Assembly (NCBI GenBank): GCA_036563505.1
Contig: DATCMH010000012.1
Span: forward strand, 184,843-248,842
Direction of reading: 5' to 3'
DNA: 64,000 bases
Source of the DNA: DATCMH01 sp036563505
GTDB lineage: Bacteria > Pseudomonadota > Alphaproteobacteria > Rhizobiales > Beijerinckiaceae
This document shows, one piece after another, positions 53,764 to 61,295 of this stretch. A program made the position numbers and the translations under genes. The stretch's first letter is position 1. Each line of letters starts with the position of its first letter. A model generated the notes under the pieces. The model did no database searches and was not told the DNA's origin. It was given only the letters and a program-made list of their open reading frames with translations.

Positions 53764-54570
53764 TCAAGGCTGCGGCTCCCAGGCGGGACGAGCCCGGTCG
53801 GTGAGGGTCTCCGCCGACAAGCCGGCGAGCGCGTCGAGAAGAGCGGGCGCGAAACTGCCCGGCCCGCCCGCCGCCTCGCCCGCGACCTCGCCGGCGACGC
53901 CCATCGCGAGGAGCCCGGAGGCGGCCGCGACGAAGGGATCCGGCTCCGCGCCGGCGAGCGCGGCGATAAGGGCGGTTCCCGCGCAGCCCATGGCGGTCAC
54001 GCGCGTCATCAGAGGGTGGCCGTTCTCGATGCTGAGGAAGCGCTCGCCGTCGGTGACGTGATCCACCGGGCCGGTGAGGGCGACGACACAACCGTGCGCG
54101 CCGGCGAAGCGCTTCAGCGCCTCGGGGGTCGGGTCGGCGTCCGAGAGGGCCCGGAACTCCGGCGCGTTGCAGCGCACCACCGCCGGCTGGCCGGCGAGGC
54201 AGAGCTGCGCGAGCGCGAGCCGCGGCGGCGACGCCTCGACGAAGACCGGATCGAGAAGCCAGGGCAAGCCCGAAGCCCGCGCCGTCGCGATGGCCCACGG
54301 GATCGCCGCCCGGCGCTCGGCGTCGAGCGTGCCGAGGTTGACGAGAAGGGCGCGGGCCCGTCCCGTGAAGAAGGGGACCTCCTCCGGCGCGGTGGTGAGC
54401 GATGGGATCGCCCCTGCCGCGAGCAGGAGGTTGGCGGTGAAGGCTTGGGCGGCGGCGTTGGTGATGGCGTGGACGCGGATCGGCTGGTCGCGCAGCCGGG
54501 CCAGCAGGTCGGCCGTGATCACGGCGAGGTCGGGATGGTCGGCGCCGGGCGGCGCCGCGGGATCAGGCAT
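53764..54570 (-). CDS. thiM: Hydroxyethylthiazole kinase
   Basis: 268 aa from ATG 54570. Phosphorylates 4-methyl-5-(2-hydroxyethyl)thiazole in thiazole salvage. IRVHAITNAAAQAFTANLLLAAGAIP at the N-terminus, LLDPVFVEASP, and VTAMGCAGTALIAALAG with the active-site Cys. The usual NxVA of ThiM reads NAAA here. First gene after the TPP riboswitch. With thiE and thiD it forms a salvage set; no thiC or thiG is seen. Confidence 0.93.
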   Translation of the reverse strand: MPDPAAPPGADHPDLAVITADLLARLRDQPIRVHAITNAAAQAFTANLLLAAGAIPSLTTAPEEVPFFTGRARALLVNLGTLDAERRAAIPWAIATARASGLPWLLDPVFVEASPPRLALAQLCLAGQPAVVRCNAPEFRALSDADPTPEALKRFAGAHGCVVALTGPVDHVTDGERFLSIENGHPLMTRVTAMGCAGTALIAALAGAEPDPFVAAASGLLAMGVAGEVAGEAAGGPGSFAPALLDALAGLSAETLTDRARPAWEPQP

Positions 54571-54571
54571 C

Positions 54572-54664
54572 TCGCTTTCCTCCGCCGGCATGACCCGGGT
54601 CAGGTTCGATGGGTTGGCTCCGGCCTCGAGCCTCTCAGCCCCGCGGCCGGGGCACCCCAAGGAG
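54572..54664 (-). ncRNA. TPP riboswitch (THI element)
   Basis: On the minus strand: TTGGGGTGCCC...GGGGCTGAGAGG..., then CGAACCTGACCCGGGTCAT and GCCGGCGGAGGAAAGCGA directly before the thiM ATG. CTGAGA and GAACCTGA are the conserved TPP-binding segments. The GGAGGAAAG part overlaps the ribosome-binding site, so TPP would block translation of thiM. Confidence 0.96.
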
Positions 54665-54675
54665 ATTTGAATGCG

Positions 54676-54704
54676 GAGTTAACCACGGCCCCAGGCCTTG
54701 GCAA
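54676..54704 (-). promoter_or_regulatory. Candidate promoter of the thiMED riboswitch transcript
   Basis: TTGCCA (54704-54699) and TAACTC (54681-54676) with 17 bp between, just upstream of the riboswitch. The -35 is good and the -10 is weak. Confidence 0.35.
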
Positions 54705-54725
54705 GCTGGCCTTGGCAAACGGGCG

Positions 54726-55655
54726 TCAGGCGGCGCGCTGCGCCCCCATCTCGAGCTCCCGGGCCCGGGCGAGGCCGAGCTGCCGCTCGCGCCACAGGAC
54801 GAAGAGCCCGGCCGCCGCCACGATGACGCCGCCGACGAGCACCGCCGCTTGCGGCAGCTGGCCGAAGGCGAACCAGCCGATGAGGAGCGCCCAGATCATC
54901 GTCGTGTAGTCGAAGGGCGCGACAAGGGAGGCATCGGCGTAGCGGTAGCTCTGGGTGAGGAGGATCTGGCCGATGCCGCCGAGGATGCCGATGAGGACGA
55001 AGGCGGCGAAGTCGAAGGGCGTCGGCATCCTCCAGCCGAGCACGATCGTGACGAGGCCGAGCGCGGTCGTCAGCAGCGAGAAGTAGAGCACGATGGCGCC
55101 CGTCTGCTCGTGGGCGGTGAGCCGCCGCACCTGGATCGTCGCACCCGCCGCGCAGGCCGCGCCGAGCAGCGCGAACATCGCGCCCACCGCGGGCCCGCCT
55201 TCGAGGCCGCGCGCCAGAGCGCTGGCGTCGAGGTGGGGCGAGAGCATGATCAGCACGCCGACGAAGCCGATGACCACGGCGCTCCAGCGATAGGCCCGGA
55301 CACGCTCCTTCAGGACGACGGCGGCAAGAACCACGGTGATGAGCGGCGCGGCATAGCCGATCGCCACCGCGTCCGACAGGGGCAGGTAGGACAGCGCCAT
55401 GAACCCTGAGAACATGCCGCAGCTGCCGATGATGCCGCGCAGGAGATGGCCCGGCACGTTCGAGGTGCGGATCGAGGCCAAGAGGTCGCCGCGCCAGCCG
55501 AGCCAGACCAGGAGCGGCGCGATGGCGAAGAACGAGCGGAAGAACACGATCTCGCCCGTCGGGTAGGATGCGCCGACCTGCTTGATGCCCGCCGACATCA
55601 AGGTGAAGGACAGGGCCGAGATGACCTTGAGGGTGATGCCGAGGACGGGCTGCAC
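54726..55655 (-). CDS. EamA/DMT-family transporter
   Basis: 309 aa from GTG 55655, ten TM helices arranged as two EamA repeats. Seen: FRSFFAIAPLLVWLGWRG in repeat one and SYRYADASLVAPFDYTTMIWALLIGWFAFG in repeat two. Probable exporter of amino acids or metabolites such as S-adenosylmethionine-like or riboflavin-like compounds; the substrate is not readable. Its tail is charged. Stands alone beside the thi operon. Confidence 0.88.
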   Translation of the reverse strand: MQPVLGITLKVISALSFTLMSAGIKQVGASYPTGEIVFFRSFFAIAPLLVWLGWRGDLLASIRTSNVPGHLLRGIIGSCGMFSGFMALSYLPLSDAVAIGYAAPLITVVLAAVVLKERVRAYRWSAVVIGFVGVLIMLSPHLDASALARGLEGGPAVGAMFALLGAACAAGATIQVRRLTAHEQTGAIVLYFSLLTTALGLVTIVLGWRMPTPFDFAAFVLIGILGGIGQILLTQSYRYADASLVAPFDYTTMIWALLIGWFAFGQLPQAAVLVGGVIVAAAGLFVLWRERQLGLARARELEMGAQRAA

Positions 55656-55870
55656 GGGCTCGGGCGTGGCTCAGGGGAAAAGCCTACTCACCACAAGCGG
55701 GCCGGCAGGTGAACCCTTCTCCGGCGCGGGCGGGCCTGCGCCCGCCGCATGCGTTGGGTCGGATCGAGCCATGGGGGCCATTGTGATAGGGCTGACGGCA
55801 GGCGGCGTGCTAGGCTGCGAGCTCCGGAAGCGCGGTGCGCCCACCGGATCGGCCCAATCGGAGACGAGTC

Positions 55871-56494
55871 ATGAACCTCGACCTGTGGCTGATCTACTGC
55901 GTGGCCGCGGTGGGCCTGTCCCTCACGCCCGGTCCGAACGGGCTCCTGTCGCTCACCCATGGGGCGTGCTTCGGCTTTCGCCCGACCATCGCGACGGTGC
56001 TCGGCGGCGCGCTCGGCTTCTTCCTCCTGATCGCGGCCTCGCTCGCCGGCATGGGGGCGCTGCTCGCGGCCTCAGAGCGGGCCTTCACGATCACCAAGTG
56101 GCTCGGCGCGGCCTACCTCGTCTATCTCGGCGTGAAGGTCTGGCGCGCGCCTGCACCCATCATCGAACGGGCCGTGTCCGGGCAGGACGCACCCACCGCT
56201 GAGCCGCTGCGGATGTTCTACCAGGGCCTGTTCGTGGCGGTGTCGAACCCCAAAGCCCTGATCTTCTTCGCGGCCTTCCTGCCCCAGTTCATGACGCCGA
56301 ACCTGCCCTACCTCGTCCAACTCGCGATCCTGGGCGGCACCTTCGTCCTGGTGGAGATCGTCTACGAACTCGCGCTCGCCGGGCTCGCGCAACGCGTGGC
56401 GCCCTGGCTCGCCCGGCACGGACGCTGGTTCAACCGCGCCGCGGGCGCCACCTTCGTCGGCATCGGCGCGGCGCTCACGACGGCCGGCCGATAA
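55871..56494 (+). CDS. LysE/RhtB-family exporter
   Basis: 207 aa, about six TM helices. Family signature LSLTPGPNGLLSLTHGACFGFRPT at the N-terminus and FVAVSNPKALIFFAAFLPQF in the middle. Exports an amino acid or homoserine lactone-like compound. ATG 55871 chosen; the frame extends to 55835 without better support. Divergent from the EamA gene. Confidence 0.92.
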   Translation: MNLDLWLIYCVAAVGLSLTPGPNGLLSLTHGACFGFRPTIATVLGGALGFFLLIAASLAGMGALLAASERAFTITKWLGAAYLVYLGVKVWRAPAPIIERAVSGQDAPTAEPLRMFYQGLFVAVSNPKALIFFAAFLPQFMTPNLPYLVQLAILGGTFVLVEIVYELALAGLAQRVAPWLARHGRWFNRAAGATFVGIGAALTTAGR

Positions 56495-56564
56495 TGGCCT
56501 GAGATCGGCGCGGTGCGATCCTATCCACAGATGAACGGGAGCTCCTAACGGACCTGGAAAGGCT

Positions 56565-56582
56565 CTGTCATCAAAGTGCTAC
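56565..56582 (+). promoter_or_regulatory. Possible Pho-box half-site upstream of plcP-like gene
   Basis: CTGTCAT at 56565-56571 is an exact half of the PHO-box consensus. The second half (GTGCTAC after 4 bp) is poor. About 60 bp before the gene start. Suggested only because PlcP genes are PhoB-controlled in other alphaproteobacteria. Confidence 0.25.
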
Positions 56583-56630
56583 GCGAATCCTGTTCTTGCC
56601 AAAGCACGATACTGGAAAAGGATCGCGCCC

Positions 56631-57446
56631 GTGGCCGATCAGACCCCCGTCGTGCGGGTGAGAACACTCTTCCTCTCCGATGTCCATCTCGGAACGAAGG
56701 GCTGCCAAGCCGAATTGCTCCTCGGCTTCCTGCGCGAATACGATGCCGATCTCATCTACCTCGTCGGTGACATCGTCGACGGCTGGCGCCTGAAGTCGGG
56801 CTGGTTCTGGCCCCAGGCCCACAACGACGTCGTCCAGAAGCTTCTGCGCAAGGTGCGCAAGGGGACGCGGCTCGTCTACGTGCCGGGCAACCACGACGAA
56901 TTCCTGCGCGACTATGTCGGGCACAACTTCGGCGGCATCGAGATCGCCGATCGCGCCATCCACGAGACCACCGACGGCCGCCGGCTCCTCGTGGTGCACG
57001 GCGACCACTTCGACATGGTCGTGCGCCATGCCAAATGGCTGGCCTTCCTCGGCGACGGCGCCTATGGCGCGGCGCTCGTCGTCAACACCCATCTCAACGT
57101 GATCCGCCGACGTCTCGGCCTCACCTACTGGTCGCTGTCGGCCTGGGCCAAGCAGCGGGTGAAGAACGCGGTCAACTACATCAGCAAGTTCGAGGAACTC
57201 CTCGCCGAGGAGGCGCGGCGCCACGGCACCGACGGCGTCATCTGCGGCCACATCCATCACGCCGCCGATCACGCCGCGTTCGGGGTGCGCTACCTCAACA
57301 CGGGCGACTGGGTGGAGTCCTGCACGGCCCTCGTCGAGCACTATGACGGACGGCTCGAGATCATTCGCTGGGCCGACGTTCTTGCCCAGCGCGCCGCGCC
57401 CGCCGAGGTCGTGGCGCTGCCCACCCGGCCGCGGGCCGTCGCCTGA
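56631..57446 (+). CDS. Metallophosphoesterase of the PlcP / UDP-2,3-diacylglucosamine hydrolase type
   Basis: 271 aa from GTG 56631. Calcineurin-like motifs: LFLSDVHLG, YLVGDIVDGW, PGNHDEF, VVHGDHFD and GHIHHAADH. Sequence alone fits both LpxH-like hydrolases and PlcP, the phospholipase C that strips phosphocholine head groups during phosphate starvation. The overlap (TGATG) with a GT4 glycosyltransferase that could use the resulting diacylglycerol favours PlcP. Cytosolic; no signal peptide. Confidence 0.85.
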   Translation: MADQTPVVRVRTLFLSDVHLGTKGCQAELLLGFLREYDADLIYLVGDIVDGWRLKSGWFWPQAHNDVVQKLLRKVRKGTRLVYVPGNHDEFLRDYVGHNFGGIEIADRAIHETTDGRRLLVVHGDHFDMVVRHAKWLAFLGDGAYGAALVVNTHLNVIRRRLGLTYWSLSAWAKQRVKNAVNYISKFEELLAEEARRHGTDGVICGHIHHAADHAAFGVRYLNTGDWVESCTALVEHYDGRLEIIRWADVLAQRAAPAEVVALPTRPRAVA

Positions 57447-58474
57447 TGCGCGTCCTCGTCGCCACGGACGCCTGGCGGCCCCAGATCAACGGCGTCGTGC
57501 GATCCCTGGAGCACCTGGCGCAGGAGGCTCCCGGCTTCGGCGCCGAGATCCTCTTCCTCACGCCCGACCAGTACCGTTCGGTTCCGATGCCGAGCTACGG
57601 CGAGATCCGCCTGTCCCTCGTCACCCCGGGCATGGCGGCGCGGGCCATGGACCGCCTCGCGCCGAGCCACGTCCATATCGCGACGGAGGGCCCGGTCGGG
57701 TTCGCCGTCCGCGCCGCTTGTCTCAGACGGGCCCAGCCCTTCACCACGAGCTACCACACCCGCTTTCCCGAATATCTCTCGGCCCGGTTGCCGGTGCCCG
57801 AGCGCTGGAGCTACGCCGGCCTGCGCCGCTTCCACAATGCCGGCCGGGCGGTGATGGCGAGCACGACATCCCTCGCCCGTGATCTCGAAGGCCGGGGCTT
57901 CCGCAACGTGGTGCGCTGGACCCGCGGCGTGGACACGCAGCTGTTCCGGCCAAGGCCGACCGCCAGCCTGGGGCTGCCGGGGCCGGTCTTCCTCTTCGTC
58001 GGACGGCTCGCGGTCGAGAAGAACATCGAAGCTTTCCTGCGCCTCGATCTGCCCGGCACCAAGGTGGTGGTGGGGGAGGGGCCGGCGCGGGCGGCCCTGG
58101 AAGGGATAGACCCCAACGCCCGCTTCCTCGGCGCGCTCACGGGCGAGGCCTTGGCCGAGGTCTATGCCGCGGCCGATGTGTTCGTCTTCCCGAGCCGCAC
58201 CGACACCTTCGGCATCGTGTTGCTCGAAGCGCTCGCTTCCGGCCTGCCGGTCGCAGCCCTCCCCGTGATGGGACCCCTCGACGTGATCGCGGGGTCGGGA
58301 TGCGGGGTCCTCGACGAGGACCTCGGCGCGGCCGCCCGCGCGGCGCTGGCGATCCCGCGGGAGCGCTGCCGCGCCTACGGCGAAAGCTACACCTGGCGCG
58401 AGAGCGCCCGCCAGTTCCTCGCGAACGTGGCGGAGTTCGCCGGCGAACTGAGAACCCTTCCGCACGCGGCCTGA
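57446..58474 (+). CDS. Glycosyltransferase family 4, Agt-like glycolipid synthase
   Basis: 342 aa. GT-B fold: VATDAWRPQINGVVRSLEHL at the N-terminus, TRGVDTQLFRP, FLFVGRLAVEKNIEAFL, VGEGPARAAL and the donor-site PSRTDTFGIVLLEALASGLPV. Its ATG shares a base with the upstream stop. In other alphaproteobacteria the PlcP-linked enzyme makes mono- or diglycosyl diacylglycerols that replace phospholipids. Sugar specificity is not readable. Confidence 0.88.
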   Translation: MRVLVATDAWRPQINGVVRSLEHLAQEAPGFGAEILFLTPDQYRSVPMPSYGEIRLSLVTPGMAARAMDRLAPSHVHIATEGPVGFAVRAACLRRAQPFTTSYHTRFPEYLSARLPVPERWSYAGLRRFHNAGRAVMASTTSLARDLEGRGFRNVVRWTRGVDTQLFRPRPTASLGLPGPVFLFVGRLAVEKNIEAFLRLDLPGTKVVVGEGPARAALEGIDPNARFLGALTGEALAEVYAAADVFVFPSRTDTFGIVLLEALASGLPVAALPVMGPLDVIAGSGCGVLDEDLGAAARAALAIPRERCRAYGESYTWRESARQFLANVAEFAGELRTLPHAA

Positions 58475-58598
58475 TCCGCGCCGGCCGGAGAGCGGCACCG
58501 CCGAAACCTCGCGCCCGGTTGCGAGGCACCGTCGCGAAACACGCGAGCGCGACAAGGCCCTTGCCGGACGGCGCAGCGCCGCGGCGAGGGAGGACAGG

Positions 58599-59066
58599 AT
58601 GAGACATGCGTCGAGCCTTCGAGGCGGATCACGAACGGTCCAGGCCGCGCTCGCCGCCGTGCTCGCCGCCGTTCTTGGCCTCCTCGCTCCGATTCCTGCC
58701 TCCGCCGAGACCCTGACCGCGCTCGTTCAGCGCGAAGAGGGCGTCGACGCCGGGCCATGCAACCTCTCGCCCCGGCCCGACCTCGCGGGCGCCCGCGTCC
58801 ACGCCGTCGTCCCGGCGCGCTTCGACCATCCCGGCATCTGGAGCACGCGCATCCTGCTTCTCGTCGGCGTCGACGGCGCGGGCAACGTCGAGGCTGAGCG
58901 GGCCCTGACCCTCGCCGCCCAGGTCCCGCCCCGCGAGATCGTCTCCGTCACCTGCAAGGAAGGCCGCGTCACCATCCAGCAGAGCGGATGGGCCGGCGGC
59001 GGGCGCGACGTTTACGCCTGGACGGGCCGCGCCTTGAAGCCCGTCCGGCTCGCGCGTCGGTCCTGA
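58599..59066 (+). CDS. Exported hypothetical protein
   Basis: 155 aa from ATG 58599 with GAGGACAGG upstream. Signal peptide ~1-36 (APIPASAET). The mature part has a Cys near residue 54 and one in SVTCKEG, perhaps a disulfide, and ends RDVYAWTGRALKPVRLARRS. I do not recognise a family. 124 bp after the glycosyltransferase and 61 bp before the WD40-like gene. Confidence 0.7.
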   Translation: MRHASSLRGGSRTVQAALAAVLAAVLGLLAPIPASAETLTALVQREEGVDAGPCNLSPRPDLAGARVHAVVPARFDHPGIWSTRILLLVGVDGAGNVEAERALTLAAQVPPREIVSVTCKEGRVTIQQSGWAGGGRDVYAWTGRALKPVRLARRS

Positions 59067-59127
59067 GCGCCGGCGAACGCCCATTCCCTTGACCTGCTTT
59101 TTCCAACATCACCGTCGGAGGTGTCCC

Positions 59128-60357
59128 GTGTCTCGCCCGTTTGCAACCTCCTTTGCTGGCCAAGCTCTCGCGCTGACCTTCGCCCTCGCCGCATCCTGCT
59201 GGGCCGCCGCGGCGAACCCCTTCGCGAAGTACGACTTCCCACCCGCGGGTCCGAACCGCTCCACCTTCCTGTGCGACGGCACCCTCGACCCGAAGGCGAT
59301 CCTGGCCGCCGCGTCGGGTCCGCAGCGCAAGCGCATCGAGGCCGAACTCGCGGGTCTCGACTGCGCCCAGGCGCTCCTGCCCGCCACCCCGGCCAAGGAG
59401 AGCTCGGGCGCGCCGGACGAGACGCATACGGGCTGGACCTACGACGCCGCGTTCAGCGCCGACGGCAAGCTCATCGCGAGCGCTGGGTTCGACGGCACGC
59501 TGCGTCTTTGGGACGCCGCGACGGGCCGCATGCTGCGCGTCCTGGCGACCGTCGCCCCCTTGACGCATAAGGGCCAGCCTCAGGGGCGCCGCATCCGCTC
59601 GCTCGCCTTCCTATCCGGCACGCAGACGCTGGCCTACGCCGCCGATGGCTACAACCCGAAAATCGTGGACCTCGAAGGGCGCGAGTTCCGCGAGATCCCG
59701 GCGCAGTTCGAATCCAGCGTTCCTTTCGCCGCGCGCATCGCATCCGGCGGCGGGCTCCTGCTCGTCGGCTCAGAGGGCGAGACGGTCGAGGCCTACCACG
59801 CCGAGACCTTCGAGCGGGTCTTCAGCTTGCCCGGGCATGCGGGCGGCGCGGGCGCCGTCGCGGTCTCCGACCGGGCGGGGCTTATCGCCACCACGCGCGC
59901 GAAACCGAAGCCTGCGATCCTGCTCTGGCGCCTCGGGACGGGGCAGGCCGTCGCCGAGATCACCCTCAAGCGCGAGCCACGCGTGATCGCCTTCTCGCCG
60001 GACGGCCTGCGCTTCGCCTCGTCCGCCGACGGCAGCGTCCAGGTGTTCTCCATCGCCGACCAGAAACTCGAGCGCACCCTGAACGTGCATCCGATGTTCA
60101 GCGTCTTCGACCTCGCCTTCACCGCCGACGGGCAAGGGCTCGTCACCTGCCGGTCTCACCCGCAGCTTTGGGATCTCAAGACGGGCGAGATGACCCGGCA
60201 TTTCGGGCCCTTCACGGACCTGTGCCACTCCGTGGCGATGAGCCCCGACGGCCGCCACGCGGTCACCACGGCCATGGGCTCGGACCTGCGGATCTGGGAC
60301 GTGGCGACCGGCGCCTTCCATCGCCGCCTCGGTCGCAACGTCACGGCCCGCTACTGA
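59128..60357 (+). CDS. Exported WD40-repeat-like protein
   Basis: 409 aa from GTG 59128, with GGAGG seven bases upstream. Signal peptide 1-29 (ASCWAAAANP). After an N-terminal Cys-containing region, repeats of the type AFSADGKLIASAGFDGTLRLWDAATGR (~residues 105-135), IAFSPDGLRFASSADGSVQVFSI (~280-310) and SPDGRHAVTTAMGSDLRIWDVATG (~370-400) form a beta-propeller with WD dipeptides. No catalytic domain. Probably a periplasmic interaction platform. Convergent with the AEC gene. Confidence 0.85.
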   Translation: MSRPFATSFAGQALALTFALAASCWAAAANPFAKYDFPPAGPNRSTFLCDGTLDPKAILAAASGPQRKRIEAELAGLDCAQALLPATPAKESSGAPDETHTGWTYDAAFSADGKLIASAGFDGTLRLWDAATGRMLRVLATVAPLTHKGQPQGRRIRSLAFLSGTQTLAYAADGYNPKIVDLEGREFREIPAQFESSVPFAARIASGGGLLLVGSEGETVEAYHAETFERVFSLPGHAGGAGAVAVSDRAGLIATTRAKPKPAILLWRLGTGQAVAEITLKREPRVIAFSPDGLRFASSADGSVQVFSIADQKLERTLNVHPMFSVFDLAFTADGQGLVTCRSHPQLWDLKTGEMTRHFGPFTDLCHSVAMSPDGRHAVTTAMGSDLRIWDVATGAFHRRLGRNVTARY

Positions 60358-60367
60358 GCCTCGACGT

Positions 60368-61285
60368 TCATCCAACCCCGAGGACGCGCAGCCACACCAG
60401 CAGCGTCACGAGGGAGAGCGCGGTGGAGAGCGCCACCGCGCTCGAGGCGACGGCCACCCCCTCGCCGTAGCGCTCCGCGAAGAGGTAGGCGTTCACCCCC
60501 GAGGGGCAGGCGGCGAAGAGCACCGCCACCCCGGACCAGGCCGGCGGCATCGCGAAAACCTGTGTGGCGAGACCATAGACGATGAGCGGATGCAGCCCGA
60601 GCTTCAGCCCGGTGATGACGGCCGGCAGGCGCCAGCCGGCCTCGAGCCCGTAGCGGCGCAAGGCGATCCCCATCGCGATGAGGGAGCAGGGCACCGCGGC
60701 CCCGGCGACGAGATCGACGCCTTGCCAGACGAGGTCGGGCAGGGGCAGGCCGGTGATCCGCAAAGCCGCTCCGACGAAGATGCCGACGATGATGGGGTGG
60801 CCGAGGATGCGGCGCAGGAGGAGAAGCGGCGAGGCCGAGCGCCCTTCGACGAGCAGGGTAGCCAGGCTCATCGTCACGGGCAGGTGCACCGCGATCAGGA
60901 GGAAAAGCGGCACCGCTCCCGCGTCGCCGTAGGCTTTGAGGATAATGGGCACGCCCATGAACACGGTGTTGGCCTGCCCCGCGGCGAAACCTGAGACCAC
61001 ACCCGCCGTCCCGGTGACGCCGAAGAAGCGCCGCGCGGCGAGGGTCGCCAGAACCCAGACGCAGGCGACGCCGGTGAAATAGGCGAGCCAGTAACCCCAG
61101 GGCTGGGCGGCGGGGATCTCGGCCCGGGCGAGGGTGCGGGCGATCAGGCAGGGGACGGCCAGCGCGAAGACGAACTCGGAGATTCCCTCGCCCGCCCGAT
61201 CCGTGAGGAGGCCGAAGCGCCGGGCGAGGTAGCCCAGCGCGATCAGCCCGAAGACGGGCAGGACGATCAGCGCCGGGCCGAACAC
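60368..61285 (-). CDS. AEC-family (auxin efflux carrier-like) transporter
   Basis: 305 aa from GTG 61285, about ten TM helices. Features: LPVFGLIALGYLARRFGLL at the N-terminus, GFAAGQANTVFMGVPIIL and the ACPSGVNAYLFAERYG motif typical of the family. Bacterial members carry dicarboxylates such as malate or malonate. 10 bp before the M23 peptidase stop on the same strand. Confidence 0.92.
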   Translation of the reverse strand: MFGPALIVLPVFGLIALGYLARRFGLLTDRAGEGISEFVFALAVPCLIARTLARAEIPAAQPWGYWLAYFTGVACVWVLATLAARRFFGVTGTAGVVSGFAAGQANTVFMGVPIILKAYGDAGAVPLFLLIAVHLPVTMSLATLLVEGRSASPLLLLRRILGHPIIVGIFVGAALRITGLPLPDLVWQGVDLVAGAAVPCSLIAMGIALRRYGLEAGWRLPAVITGLKLGLHPLIVYGLATQVFAMPPAWSGVAVLFAACPSGVNAYLFAERYGEGVAVASSAVALSTALSLVTLLVWLRVLGVG

Positions 61286-61295
61286 GGCGCGTCGG

